From: JACKAQ01 sp965227145
GTDB taxonomy: Bacteria; Calditrichota; Calditrichia; RBG-13-44-9; J075
DNA: 64,000 nucleotides
Assembly: GCA_965227145.1 (NCBI GenBank)
Contig: OZ245730.1
Coordinates: 6,200,001-6,264,000 of the forward strand
Direction of reading: 5' to 3'
Part shown: positions 43,603-53,054 of the stretch, piece by piece
Layout of the letters: each line of letters begins with the position of its first letter
How positions within the stretch are numbered: position 1 is the first letter of the stretch
Notes under the pieces: generated by a model
Told to the model about the DNA's origin: nothing
Seen by the model: the letters and a program-made list of their open reading frames with translations, nothing else
The model's database searches: none
Position numbers and translations under genes: made by a program

Positions 43603-45249
43603 TTGAGAAACAGGGGAAGCATATTCTGGTTGCTGTTTTGCATGCTGACGGCGGTGTATGGGCAAAGCCTGTCAACACCCGGCCAATCAACAACGGCAAC
43701 TTATGGCGATCGCCTGATTTACGGGGCGATCCGGCAAAACCAATTTTCGATCAATCCTTTTGAAATAGACTCCGACATTCAAAAAACCGCTGTTCAGCTC
43801 GTTTTTGGCTACGGTTTGCTCAAAACACCCGGAAAAATTGCCGCGCCGCCAACGCTCATCGAGAAGCATTTTGCCAGCGCCGATTTCCGGATTTGGCGAA
43901 TCCTCATCAAACGCAGCGTGGTTTTCCAAAATAACCAGATTTTGCGCAATGCCGATGTCCGGTTCACTTTCAACTTGCTCCGGCGATTCGGGGGGCATGT
44001 GCTTAACCGCAGGCTGGATTTCAAAAACATCAGCAACATCGAAACCAACGGCGACCTCGAAGTCATCTTCACATTAAAAGAACCCGACGAAAATTTTCTG
44101 GAAACGCTGGCGGATGTGCCCATCGTTTCCGCGGATTATTACGCAGAAATGATGACGCTGGGCTATCGCCTGTTCGATGAAATTCAGCCGATGGGAATGG
44201 GACCGTTCCAGATTGTTTACCAAACCCGCGACCTGATCATGTTGCGGTATCACCTGCAATACATTTACGGACGCCCGTTTCTGGAAGAAATACGACTGCG
44301 CTTTTACAACGATGAACAATCGCTGATTGACGCGCTGGTGAATGGCGAAATCGATTACATCGAATTTCCCGATCGCAACACCACAGACCGGCTGCTGGAA
44401 CTGATGCGCACCCGCATCAACGTGTTTTTAACGCCGCGACCGGAAGCCAAATTATATGTGTTGCTGTTCAATGTGCAACACGGCGCGTTGAAAGATGCCA
44501 GCGTTCGCCGCGCGATAAATCTGGCGATTCACAAAGAAAATATCGTCGAGCGATTCGCAAAATCCATCGGCGAGGTGAGCCATTCGCTGTTCCCGGACGA
44601 TTCGCCGCATTTCAAACGGGAATTTTTTACGGATCGCTACCGCCCGCGCGAATCCATCCAATTGCTGAAAGCCACCGGCTGGCAATACAATCGCCAATCG
44701 ATGATGATCGAAAAAAACGGTCAACCGCTCACATTCAAGCTGTTTTTTGCGGAAAACTCCGAGTTGGAGCAAAATTTGGCCCGGGCGATCAAGCTTAATC
44801 TGGCGGAAATAAATGTGAACGTTCAGCCGTTCCCGGTTTCGCCGGATGCCAAAGATCGCCTGCTCAGCAACAGCGAATACGAGGCGATGATTTATTCCTA
44901 TACTTACGATCCGGATTATCCCTTCAGCGCGGCGGAAGATTTTTTCGAGAATGTGCTCGGCGCGGAGCAAAACGTTCCCAATTATCGCAACGCATATTTG
45001 AGTCAACTGTTCGACCTCGTTCGTGACGTTCCGGCCAAACACGAAAACGCGCTCGAACGGCTGCAATATTATCTCAATCGCGAAACACCGGCCACATTTT
45101 TATTTTTCGATAACGATATTTTGATCGGGCTGGACAAACGTTTTGCATCGTTCCGCGATGTGGTGCGCACCCGCGACAAACGTATGTTCTTCCGGCTCAA
45201 TCCCATCGAAAACTGGTTTGTACCCAAAAACCTGCAGAAATACCCATGA
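43603..45249 (+). CDS. Periplasmic solute-binding protein, family 5 (SBP_bac_5)
   Basis: 548 residues; the TTG start follows GGAGAA and opens a signal peptide (RNRGSIFWLLFCMLTAVYGQ). The body has the family-5 landmarks: an N-terminal LIYGAIRQNQFSINPFEID stretch, FTFNLLRRF, and DASVRRAINLAIHKENIV in the middle. Such proteins bind peptides, nickel or other solutes and normally serve ABC importers. No permease or ATPase genes are nearby; instead the ORF overlaps a sensor kinase by ATGA. A sensory role, presenting a ligand to that kinase, is the simplest inference. Confidence 0.87.
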   Translation: MRNRGSIFWLLFCMLTAVYGQSLSTPGQSTTATYGDRLIYGAIRQNQFSINPFEIDSDIQKTAVQLVFGYGLLKTPGKIAAPPTLIEKHFASADFRIWRILIKRSVVFQNNQILRNADVRFTFNLLRRFGGHVLNRRLDFKNISNIETNGDLEVIFTLKEPDENFLETLADVPIVSADYYAEMMTLGYRLFDEIQPMGMGPFQIVYQTRDLIMLRYHLQYIYGRPFLEEIRLRFYNDEQSLIDALVNGEIDYIEFPDRNTTDRLLELMRTRINVFLTPRPEAKLYVLLFNVQHGALKDASVRRAINLAIHKENIVERFAKSIGEVSHSLFPDDSPHFKREFFTDRYRPRESIQLLKATGWQYNRQSMMIEKNGQPLTFKLFFAENSELEQNLARAIKLNLAEINVNVQPFPVSPDAKDRLLSNSEYEAMIYSYTYDPDYPFSAAEDFFENVLGAEQNVPNYRNAYLSQLFDLVRDVPAKHENALERLQYYLNRETPATFLFFDNDILIGLDKRFASFRDVVRTRDKRMFFRLNPIENWFVPKNLQKYP

Positions 45250-47072
45250 AATGGCGCGTCAAAACACGGTTGCGCCTGCTCAAACGGCGAATTCAGCAGG
45301 TGCTGGCCCGGAAAATTTCCACCCGGCTGATGCTCACTTATGTGGGTTTGGGCGTGGTGCCGTTGGTGCTCGTGAGCATTTTGCTCATTTCGCTAACGCA
45401 GGAAACCGTGCAAAATTACGTTTTCCAGCTCAATCAGGAAACCGCCCGCCGCGCCAGTAACGAAATTTATTTGTTCCTCAAAGATCCGCTGACGGTGCTG
45501 CAAACCACCTCGCTCACCCGCGATATTTACGAAATGGACGTGTTCCAGCAGAGCAGCCTCATCAACCGGATTAAAGAAGCCAATCCCATTTTTCGCAAAA
45601 TTTATGTGCTGAACGACAGTGGCTATGTGGTTGTTACGACTCAATTTGGCGAGGAATCGCGCGATATGCGCGACCAGCCGTTTTTTCTGGAGGAGCACGA
45701 ATTTTTCTCGGAAGTTTATTTTTCGCCATCGCGTTTTCCGCTGATGACCATTGCGGAACCGATTTCCCGGTTCAACCAGCAGGTGGGCAAACTGGTTGCG
45801 GAAATCGATCTCAAAAGCATTTGGACGCTGGTGGACAGCGTTACCATCGGCAACACCGGTTACGCGTTTTTGCTGAGCGCAGACGGTCAGGTGATCGCCC
45901 ATCCGGACCGGGACAAAGTGTTCAATCGCGAAGATTATTCTGCGTACGATTTTTACCAGAATCTGAAATCGGGCGCAGCGCAGCAAATTACCCACGATGT
46001 CAACGGCGAATCCGTCATTTTGGTGCACTCCGAAGTGCCGCGACTCGGCTGGAGCGTTTTGGTGGAACAATCGCAGGAAGAGGCGTTCCAACTGGCCAGC
46101 CAAATGCAACGTAACGTGATGTATTTTACCACGTTAACCGTGCTGATTGCCATCATTTTGGGAATTTTTGGGGTGCGCCGTTTTGCCAAACCGCTGTTGG
46201 AACTGGTTCGCGGTGCCCGGGAATACGGCGCCGGAAATCTGGAACACAAAATCGATTTACCGACCCGCGACGAACTGGCGGAACTCGCCAACGAATTTAA
46301 CGCGATGGCCAATTCGCTGAAAGAAAATCAGCGGGAATTGCAGCGAATGGAGCGATTGGCGGCGCTCAGCCGTTTTGCCGCGCTGGTCAGCCACGAGGTG
46401 CGCAATCCGCTAAATTCGATGAACATCAACATGCAAATGCTCAAACGCACCATTTCCCGCCCGGATATGCCGGAGGAGCGCAAAATCAAATATCTGGATG
46501 TGATTTCGTCGGAGATCAACCGCATCAACGATTTGGTGACCAACTTTTTGACGATCGCCCGCCCGCCGGAGCTCAATCCGGTGCGAACCGATATTCACGC
46601 CGTGCTTTCGGAAGTGATTTTGCTGCAAAAAACCCGCGCGGAAGCGGAGGGAATTGCTGTCAAAACGCGATTTACGCGTAAAAAAGTGACCGGAATGTTC
46701 GATTACAATCAGTTGAAACAGGTGTTTCACAACATTTTTATCAACGCCATCGAAGCGATTCCCGATACGGGCATTATGCGCATTAACACAACTGTGAAAG
46801 ATTTATCCGATGAAGAAAATCAGCAATTTGTTGTAATTATTGAATTTAAGGATAGTGGCGAAGGTATTCCCGAAGAAATTTTGCAGGAAGTTTTCGAATT
46901 TTATCACACGACGAAACGCTCCGGCACCGGACTCGGTTTGGCGATTGCCAGGCAAATTATTCAGGGGCACAGCGGGAAAATTTATATTCGCAGCAAACCG
47001 GGTGTGGGGACGTCTGTTTTTCTGGAATTACCGATCGATCCGCCGGTGGATCCGGAGAATGATAAGGGGTAA
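45246..47072 (+). CDS. Membrane sensor histidine kinase (dCache-HAMP-HisKA-HATPase)
   Basis: 608 residues. TM1 lies at about 30-52. A periplasmic double-Cache-like domain spans about 55-285 (GNTGYAFLLSADGQVIAHPD is typical). TM2 is at about 293-313, with HAMP to about 365. His383 in LVSHEVRNPLNSMN is the phospho-acceptor. The HATPase domain has N-box NAIEAI, DSGEGIP and GTGLGLAIA. The ATG lies inside the last codons of the solute-binding gene (ATGA overlap). No response regulator is adjacent; the sigma-54-type regulator at 58.5 kb is too distant to pair on context. Confidence 0.93.
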   Translation: MKWRVKTRLRLLKRRIQQVLARKISTRLMLTYVGLGVVPLVLVSILLISLTQETVQNYVFQLNQETARRASNEIYLFLKDPLTVLQTTSLTRDIYEMDVFQQSSLINRIKEANPIFRKIYVLNDSGYVVVTTQFGEESRDMRDQPFFLEEHEFFSEVYFSPSRFPLMTIAEPISRFNQQVGKLVAEIDLKSIWTLVDSVTIGNTGYAFLLSADGQVIAHPDRDKVFNREDYSAYDFYQNLKSGAAQQITHDVNGESVILVHSEVPRLGWSVLVEQSQEEAFQLASQMQRNVMYFTTLTVLIAIILGIFGVRRFAKPLLELVRGAREYGAGNLEHKIDLPTRDELAELANEFNAMANSLKENQRELQRMERLAALSRFAALVSHEVRNPLNSMNINMQMLKRTISRPDMPEERKIKYLDVISSEINRINDLVTNFLTIARPPELNPVRTDIHAVLSEVILLQKTRAEAEGIAVKTRFTRKKVTGMFDYNQLKQVFHNIFINAIEAIPDTGIMRINTTVKDLSDEENQQFVVIIEFKDSGEGIPEEILQEVFEFYHTTKRSGTGLGLAIARQIIQGHSGKIYIRSKPGVGTSVFLELPIDPPVDPENDKG

Positions 47073-47080
47073 ATTTGAAA

Positions 47081-47101
47081 TGTAGGGGCGCCGACGCGCC
47101 C
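47081..47101. repeat. GC-rich intergenic repeat, copy 3
   Basis: TGTAGGGGCGCCGACGCGCC lies between convergent genes and matches the elements at 2325 and 20865. It can form a hairpin GGGCGC-CGAC-GCGCCC. Confidence 0.55.
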
Positions 47102-47124
47102 AGACGCCGTTGCGCCAAAATCAA

Positions 47125-47715
47125 TCAAAATGAAAATCTTAATCCAACGCTATTGCGGGAAATTTCCACCCGTTGCAATAGCGCGTTCAATTTACGGTTG
47201 TTGCGGGTGTGGAAAAAATAATACACCATATCAAACGCCAGCAAAAAACTCCCCTGCAAAATAATCGCAGCGCCGTAGCCCTGCAGCCGTTCGCCCTCGC
47301 GGGTGATATCGTTGCCGCGATTGACGAGGTAAACCCCGGTCATGATGTATGCGGCATCCAGTCCGGTGTTGAGCAGCAGCAATTTTTCGATACCGCGCTG
47401 TTTGTCGATGGCATCCGCCAGCGTCAGATCGAGCGGATGGCGGGCACGCCAGTAGCCGAGTCCGGCAATGCCCAGATTGACGGCGTTCCACATCAGCGTC
47501 ATTTCGTGAAAATATCTGTCGCGGCCATCACTGGCGCGATACTGAATTCCCGCCGCAGCGATGTTTGCCAACGACCAGCCACCCAAAATCTGCATTGCCG
47601 TGCGATTGATTTGGTTGTGGCGTTCGCCATATCCGGTGAGTTCATTTTGCGCCGTCAGCGGATTTGCCGCCAAACCAACCAATACCATCACAAACAGAAA
47701 TTTTTGCATTCGCAT
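47125..47715 (-). CDS. Membrane protein of unknown function
   Basis: 196 residues. A signal peptide or first helix (KFLFVMVLVGLAANPLTAQ) is followed by hydrophobic segments near 40-58, 75-92, 112-132 and 148-168, and a basic stretch RNNRKLNALLQRVEI. The protein ends VGLRFSF. It resembles small conserved membrane proteins of the FCB group (DUF6992-like), a recollection I could not verify. Two in-frame ATGs (47715, 47709) are possible, and neither has a strong ribosome site. The gene is convergent with the kinase gene and divergent from the next. Confidence 0.7.
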   Translation of the reverse strand: MRMQKFLFVMVLVGLAANPLTAQNELTGYGERHNQINRTAMQILGGWSLANIAAAGIQYRASDGRDRYFHEMTLMWNAVNLGIAGLGYWRARHPLDLTLADAIDKQRGIEKLLLLNTGLDAAYIMTGVYLVNRGNDITREGERLQGYGAAIILQGSFLLAFDMVYYFFHTRNNRKLNALLQRVEISRNSVGLRFSF

Positions 47716-47808
47716 GTTCCATTATTTTTGAGGGCAAATATATCCACTTTTCCGCAGCGAATCAACCGGCAGCTGATTCATTTGCCCGTTGCCGTAAGAC
47801 TTCATCCG

Positions 47809-47837
47809 TTGACATTTCGAATAATATCATTTATATT
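47809..47837 (+). promoter_or_regulatory. Near-consensus promoter of the TPR/periplasmic-binding gene
   Basis: TTGACA (47809-47814), 17-bp spacer, TATATT (47832-47837), 57 bp before the TTG start at 47894. Confidence 0.65.
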
Positions 47838-47893
47838 CACAAGCTGTGAAACAACTATCAAACGGTGGTACAGATATTTAGAAGGAGATCATA

Positions 47894-49741
47894 TTGAAAT
47901 CTCGGTTGCTGATCGTACTGATCTGCGGGTTGTGGGTGACGGGATTTTCCCAGACAACCGGTGAGGCAAGCCTTTTCCGGAGCGGGATGGATGCGTATAA
48001 ATCCGGCAATTTTACCAATGCGCAAAGCACCTTTTTGCGGGCGTTACAGGAATACCCGAACGGACAACTGGTAACCAGCATGCGCTATATGCTGGCACGT
48101 TCGTATTATCAAATGAACGATTTTTCCCGAACGGAAATTGTCGCGAAATTCTTTTTTAGCAAACATCCGGAAAGCTCATATCTGGACGATATGCACCAAT
48201 TGCTCGGTAACTCATTTTACAAACAACGGAATTACGAAGCCGCGATTGACGAGTGGGTTTGGGTGTTGGGCAACAGCAAAGATCCCCGGTTAAAGCAAAC
48301 CACCGGCGATTATATTTTTAACACAATGAACAGCTTTTTCACGATTTCGCAAATTGAGCAAATTCGTGTCAAACATCAGAACCCGTTTTTGGATGGCGTT
48401 GCCCAGGTTGCTATCGGGCGCAAATTGCTGGTTTCCGGTGAGAACGGTCGAGCAAATTCTGTGTTGAGCGGATTTTTGCAATCACAACCGGATCACGCTT
48501 ACGCCGGCAAAGCCCGCGAACTGCTCGGCGCTCCCGTTTCGGGCAGCAGTAGCAGCAGCCGCACATTTTTGTATCTGCAGGATACTGATGCCAATACCAA
48601 AGATGTTTCCGAAGCGCTGGCTTTGGGCATGCAATACGCGCTGGACGAATATCGCCAGCGGAATCCGGGCAGCGATGTCGATTTGAAAATTCAGAACGTG
48701 TCGCCATCGGTGTATAATGCGGTTTCGGCGTACAAAGAATCGATGATCACCAGTTCGCCGGTTGCGGTTGTCAGCCCGGTAGATGTGGATCAAACCGCTG
48801 CATTGGCTGCGCTGGCAGCCTACGAAGAACGCCCGTTTATCGCGCCGCTTAGCTCGCAAACCGGACTGGCGGATCTCAATAAATATATATTTCAGATCAA
48901 TCCCGATGCCCGCAGCAAAGGGCAATTTTTTGGAAATTATGCTGCGCAATCGTTGCAGTTAAAGCGTTTGGCGGTGTTGGCACCTGCCAACCAGTATGGC
49001 GAAACTTTTGTGCAAAATTTTGTGGAAGCTGCTCAGGGCGAAGGCGCATCGGTGGAATCCATCCAGTGGTATTATGAAGATACCGAGGATTTTAACGCAC
49101 AGTTCCGGGCGGTTTGGCGGAAAGGGATTTTCCTCGCGTTCCGCGATTCGCTGCTCGGTGCGGAACCGGATGCCAGCCAGAGCAAAATTGATCGCGAATA
49201 TCGGGCGTATCTGGAACGCACATTCCAGCCGCGACGCCCCGGATTTCCGGTTGATTCTACCGATGTGGCGTCCACCGGTCTGGACGGATTGCTGATTGTG
49301 ATTCGCTCACCGGAATTTATCCCGTTTCTGGCGCCGCAACTGGCGTTCAACAATATCAAAGCCACGCTGCTCGGTAACGAGGGCTGGAACGATGTGCAGC
49401 AGCTACGCAAATTCCGGGATTATCTGGAAGGGATGGTGTTTATTTCACCCGGCTATTTCGACCCGGAATCTTCCAATTACCGGCTGTTTATGAACCGCTT
49501 CCGCAACGCCATGAAAGCCACGCCGGAACGGTTTCACCTGCTCGGTTACGATACCATGAAATGGATGCTCGACAATTATTCGCCGGGCATTTCCAGTAAT
49601 GATTACCGCGACCGGCTGGAAAAATCGCGGTTGTATCAGGGATTGATGCAGAGCATTCAGTTTGGCAGTAAGCCGAGGGTAAACAGCAAGTTATCTGTAT
49701 TGAAATTGAACTACGGACAGGTGATTCCGATCAGTTTTTGA
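47894..49741 (+). CDS. TPR plus periplasmic-binding-fold (LpoA/leucine-binding-like) exported protein
   Basis: 615 residues. The TTG start is fixed by AAGGAG six bases upstream and by the signal peptide (KSRLLIVLICGLWVTGFSQ). Residues about 25-200 are tetratricopeptide-like helices (FRSGMDAYKSGNFTNAQSTF). Residues about 225-600 form a type-1 periplasmic-binding fold of the branched-chain amino-acid receptor kind, with VAVVSPVDVDQTAALAALAA and YGETFVQNF. The same TPR-PBP layout occurs in LpoA, the activator of penicillin-binding protein PBP1A, and in orphan receptor proteins of FCB bacteria. No ABC transporter is linked. It is a single gene with its own promoter and terminator. Confidence 0.85.
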   Translation: MKSRLLIVLICGLWVTGFSQTTGEASLFRSGMDAYKSGNFTNAQSTFLRALQEYPNGQLVTSMRYMLARSYYQMNDFSRTEIVAKFFFSKHPESSYLDDMHQLLGNSFYKQRNYEAAIDEWVWVLGNSKDPRLKQTTGDYIFNTMNSFFTISQIEQIRVKHQNPFLDGVAQVAIGRKLLVSGENGRANSVLSGFLQSQPDHAYAGKARELLGAPVSGSSSSSRTFLYLQDTDANTKDVSEALALGMQYALDEYRQRNPGSDVDLKIQNVSPSVYNAVSAYKESMITSSPVAVVSPVDVDQTAALAALAAYEERPFIAPLSSQTGLADLNKYIFQINPDARSKGQFFGNYAAQSLQLKRLAVLAPANQYGETFVQNFVEAAQGEGASVESIQWYYEDTEDFNAQFRAVWRKGIFLAFRDSLLGAEPDASQSKIDREYRAYLERTFQPRRPGFPVDSTDVASTGLDGLLIVIRSPEFIPFLAPQLAFNNIKATLLGNEGWNDVQQLRKFRDYLEGMVFISPGYFDPESSNYRLFMNRFRNAMKATPERFHLLGYDTMKWMLDNYSPGISSNDYRDRLEKSRLYQGLMQSIQFGSKPRVNSKLSVLKLNYGQVIPISF

Positions 49742-49763
49742 GGAATAAAATATAAAATAGAAT

Positions 49764-49798
49764 AAAAAAAGCCGCATCAATTGACGCGGCTTTTTTTT
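49764..49798 (+). terminator. Bidirectional intrinsic terminator
   Basis: GCCGCATCAATTGACGCGGC (49771-49790) is a near-perfect palindrome with A-rich and T-rich flanks. It can terminate both convergent genes. Confidence 0.8.
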
Positions 49799-49824
49799 GT
49801 AAAAAAATGTGTTTTCTGTTTTAC

Positions 49825-50703
49825 TTACAGGAACGAATAAGTCAACCCGGCGGCCAGCACCTGTTTCAACTGGCGTTTCGGGGAGATGTCCTTATCGTAA
49901 AACAACTGCAGGTTGAAGCTGACGGCAATCAGTTTGGACACTTTTGCGGAGAGCATATTGTCCCAACGCACGTCAATTTCATCGGCTGCGGAAAATGCGG
50001 AAAACATTTCCAGTTTGAAGGTGTAGAGAATGTTTTCGCTCACCTTGCGGGAGTAATCCGATACAGATTCCATACCGATTTCCGAACGTACCTTCTCGAG
50101 TTCGGCGGTTTCTGGGTCGTCGCTGTATGCCGGAGCGAAGGCTTCGTCTGTGGCGACGGTCTGTTTGAACGCTAAACCGAGGCGGGTCTGAAATTCCGGG
50201 ATCGGTTTGATCGCAATACCAAAGCTTTCGGTAAAAAAGCCGGGATTGAGGAATTTGGAGATTTCCGTTTTCACTTCGTTACCGTTGGCGTCTTCGCTGA
50301 AGGCGTAGCTGCTGGTCACCTGGCTGATGCCGGTAACGGCAACATAGGGATTGATTAACGTGCCCAGTTTGTAAGCCATCACGCTCTCCAGACGAATTTC
50401 GTCTGCGGATTTGCGGGAAGACTGGTCAGCGATTTTGGTTTGTCCATAGGAAACTTTTGCAGCGTTGGTCCAGTTGATTTTTTCCTGATCGTTTACGGCT
50501 TTGCCGTTGATGTCCAGTTGCCAGTTCCAGTTGTCGTCGCCGCCGGCGCTCCAGTTGCTCAATGAGGTTTGGGTAAAGTTCAGGTTTCCGACCAGGCTTT
50601 CTGTCCAGCCGTATTTTGGTGCTTCTTTTTCCGCTTCCTGCGCACCTGCCGATGCTGTTAAAATTACTGCGGTTAACAACATCCAACTCACATACTTTTT
50701 CAT
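49825..50703 (-). CDS. DUF3078 outer-membrane-type protein
   Basis: 292 residues; AGGAGG precedes the ATG. The signal peptide ends ASAGAQ. The mature part starts GWTESLVGNLNFTQTSLSNW, then WSAGGDDNWNWQLDINGKA, the signature of DUF3078 proteins of Bacteroidota-type envelopes. Alternating strands continue to the aromatic terminus LTYSFL. The function of the family is unknown. The gene follows the OmpA-type gene on the same strand but with a hairpin between them. Confidence 0.85.
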   Translation of the reverse strand: MKKYVSWMLLTAVILTASAGAQEAEKEAPKYGWTESLVGNLNFTQTSLSNWSAGGDDNWNWQLDINGKAVNDQEKINWTNAAKVSYGQTKIADQSSRKSADEIRLESVMAYKLGTLINPYVAVTGISQVTSSYAFSEDANGNEVKTEISKFLNPGFFTESFGIAIKPIPEFQTRLGLAFKQTVATDEAFAPAYSDDPETAELEKVRSEIGMESVSDYSRKVSENILYTFKLEMFSAFSAADEIDVRWDNMLSAKVSKLIAVSFNLQLFYDKDISPKRQLKQVLAAGLTYSFL

Positions 50704-50788
50704 GATAAATGCCTCCTAAATAATTGTAAATATAAGATTTAAAGATATAGAGAATTTTAAGTTCCCGAACAGGATAATACTATTTTAC

Positions 50789-50824
50789 ATAACAGTGCCT
50801 TCACCAGGAATGATGAAGGCACTG
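50789..50824 (-). terminator. Hairpin after the OmpA-type gene
   Basis: CAGTGCCTTCA and its complement TGAAGGCACTG form a 10-11 bp stem with a loop of about 10. The T tract on the minus strand is weak, so termination may be partial. Confidence 0.5.
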
Positions 50825-50862
50825 TGTGAACTGTCAATATTTTGAATGTCTGTTGTTACGGA

Positions 50863-52383
50863 TTACTTCGTGCGAACAAATTCGATACGGCGATTTTGCC
50901 GGCGGCCTTCCGGTGTGCTGTTATCTGCAACTGGGCTTTGCGGGCCAAAGCCTTTGGCAGTAATGCGATTTGCTGCAATACCTTTTTGCACCAGATAATC
51001 TTTCACGGAAACAGCACGACGCTCGGAAAGGAGCATGTTTGCCGCATTGCTGCCGGTGTTATCGGTGTAGCCCTGGATTTGCACTTCCATGTTGGGATAC
51101 GCTTTCAGGGTTTGATAGGCTTTTTCCAGAATTTCTTCGGATTCCGCAGTAATCGCTGCTTTGCCGCTGGCGAATACGATGCCTTCCAGGGTAATTTTGC
51201 CGCCAACTTCGGTAACTTCCAGAATAACATCGTCATCTTTGTTGGTCGGGTTGGTACCGCGACGCACTTCGTCACCGTCGTTTACGCTGCCGTTATCGGT
51301 ATCCATTGCCAACGGATTGCTGTTGTGTTTGTTCACTTCATCGCCGTCGCTCAAACCGTCGTTGTCGCTGTCTGCAGCCATCGGGTCGGTTTTGTGCGTG
51401 TTCACTTCCGCGCCGTCGTTCAGTCCGTCGCCATCGGTGTCGGCTTTGGTCGGGTTGGTTTTGTGCGACATCAATTCGTCTTTGTCGTTCAGCCCGTCGC
51501 CATCGGTGTCGGCTTTGGTTGCATCGGTGTTGTGGGTCATCACTTCTGCTTTGTCATCCAGTCCGTCACCATCGGTGTCGGCTTTGGTTGCGTCGGTTTT
51601 GTGGGTTTTGGCTTCTGCGCCGTCGTTCAGTCCGTCACCATCTGTGTCCATTTCCAACGGGTTGGATTTGGTTTCGAGAAATTCTTCGCCATCATTCAGA
51701 CCATCGCCATCGGTGTCGGCGACGTTGTATTTGGTGCCAAGTTTTTTCTCGTCGCGATTGGTGAGTCCGTCGCCATCCGGATCGGCATCCCAATCAAAAC
51801 CGGTCATTGTCAAACCAACATGCAGGTTCAAAAATCCATCGTTGGATGCGTCTTTTTCGATGCCGTTGAGCACATCAGAAAATACGTAGTTATAACCGCC
51901 GCTAACTTCTAACGATGTGTTATCATCAATTTTGAACTGAACACCAACGCCAAACGGCGCATACGGTTCCCAGCCATCTGCCTCAACACCTGCTGTGGCA
52001 TTTGCCGGGAATTTTTCGATGATGTATTTCGCAGCACCCAAACCGCCGTAAACATAGGGGCTCCAATATTCTTTTACGAACGGGCGCACCAACAGGCGAA
52101 CATCAAACGGGCGCACGGTGGTGGTGTTGCCTTCGATGCCAACCAGTTTTGAATTGAGACCGGCACTAAATTCACCTTCAATTACGTTCGAAAAACTGTG
52201 ACGCAAGAAAGCCCGGAAGCTCAGTCCGCCTTCTTCGTCCCATCCGCCGCCGTCGTCGGAATAGCCGTAGGATTGTCCGAAACCCATACCGCCACCCAAT
52301 TGATTGGCGCGGAACTGCCCAAAAACTCCCGTCGAAATTACGAGGGAAAAAACAGCTAAAATAGCCATGTAACGCTTCAACAT
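50863..52383 (-). CDS. OmpA-family protein with thrombospondin type-3 repeats
   Basis: 506 residues preceded by AAAGGAG. After a signal peptide (about 1-22), residues about 25-200 form an outer-membrane barrel. About seven 23-residue units of the pattern DTDGDGLNDGAEVNTHKTDP (about 205-375) bind calcium in TSP3 arrays. An OmpA C-terminal domain (about 395-500) holds GYTDNTGS and RRQNRRIEF for peptidoglycan anchoring. The layout is that of OprF/OmpA-like structural porins of FCB bacteria. The repeats are tandem at DNA level (69-bp period, about 51300-51770) and may vary in number between strains. Confidence 0.93.
   Translation of the reverse strand: MLKRYMAILAVFSLVISTGVFGQFRANQLGGGMGFGQSYGYSDDGGGWDEEGGLSFRAFLRHSFSNVIEGEFSAGLNSKLVGIEGNTTTVRPFDVRLLVRPFVKEYWSPYVYGGLGAAKYIIEKFPANATAGVEADGWEPYAPFGVGVQFKIDDNTSLEVSGGYNYVFSDVLNGIEKDASNDGFLNLHVGLTMTGFDWDADPDGDGLTNRDEKKLGTKYNVADTDGDGLNDGEEFLETKSNPLEMDTDGDGLNDGAEAKTHKTDATKADTDGDGLDDKAEVMTHNTDATKADTDGDGLNDKDELMSHKTNPTKADTDGDGLNDGAEVNTHKTDPMAADSDNDGLSDGDEVNKHNSNPLAMDTDNGSVNDGDEVRRGTNPTNKDDDVILEVTEVGGKITLEGIVFASGKAAITAESEEILEKAYQTLKAYPNMEVQIQGYTDNTGSNAANMLLSERRAVSVKDYLVQKGIAANRITAKGFGPQSPVADNSTPEGRRQNRRIEFVRTK
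51290..51770 (-). repeat. 69-bp coding tandem repeat (TSP3 units)
   Basis: Units encoding DTDGDGLNDG follow each other at 69-bp steps with the conserved word CCGTCGCCATCGGTGTCGGC on the plus strand. They are translated and explain the DNA repetition; this is not CRISPR. Confidence 0.85.
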
Positions 52384-52724
52384 ATCGTCTCCTTTAATGT
52401 TAGGTCAAATTAGATTGTTCACAATGTTGCTGTTTACGAATTCCCTCCCTTACAGAACCTTTCCTTAATCAAAGAATATGCCGGAAATGCCTATCAACTC
52501 ATCCAATCTCCTTTTTTACGTTACCGTTTTATTTAAATGTTTAATATTTATAGACTTAGCAAAAAAATAAAATGTTGTTTGATTATATTTTAGAACGGAT
52601 GTCCCAATCCGTTAGTCGGGTTATATTCCCCAGATTTCGGACAAGTGTGTGTCAAATAACCCAGTGTTCGATTTGGGTTGAAATAATGGTTTGAGATGAT
52701 ATTTGGCTGATATATTAGTATCCA
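52384..52724. other. 341-bp intergenic region
   Basis: Upstream of the OmpA gene on the minus strand. It contains a small hairpin AACGGAT-GTCCCA-ATCCGTT (52594-52613) and, on the minus strand, CTGGGGAATATAACCC (52633-52618), which recurs with one change at 58448-58433. No ORF or clear promoter is seen. Confidence 0.5.
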
Positions 52725-53054
52725 TTACAGTGCCGGCAGGTTTGGATCATCGGAAGATGGTTCATCCGGAAGCGTGCCGGTATCGGGCAAAGCGGTGGTT
52801 GATTTCGGCTGGTTTTCCAACGCCAACACCTTTTTGCGCTGTCGCGATATTTCGAGTCGCTGTTTGATAACCGTTGGTAAAATACCCAAAAATCCGACCA
52901 GAATACCGATGCCAAGTGTCACCAATAGCACCAGCGCAAGCGAGCTCTCGAACTCGAGAAACAGCAGCGAAACGGTCACCATTATTGCATTTTGTAATGC
53001 AAACGTTACCGCAAAAATAGCGATGATAACGGCTAAAATTAGAAAAACCGGCAT
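52725..53054 (-). CDS. LapA-domain (DUF1049) inner-membrane protein
   Basis: 109 residues. Two membrane helices (about 2-22 and 40-60) flank the family signature FALQNAIMVTVSLLFLEFESSLALVLL. A basic coiled segment (RLEISRQRKKVLALENQ) and a Pro/Asp-rich tail follow. LapA/LapB proteins assist lipopolysaccharide assembly control in enterobacteria, but here no lapB-type TPR gene is adjacent. The DUF1049 call is firm; the function is not. Confidence 0.85.
   Translation of the reverse strand: MPVFLILAVIIAIFAVTFALQNAIMVTVSLLFLEFESSLALVLLVTLGIGILVGFLGILPTVIKQRLEISRQRKKVLALENQPKSTTALPDTGTLPDEPSSDDPNLPAL

Noticed and set aside
51290..51770. Regular repeats resembling a CRISPR array
   Set aside because: The 69-bp period has no spacers, stays in frame and encodes TSP3 calcium-binding units.
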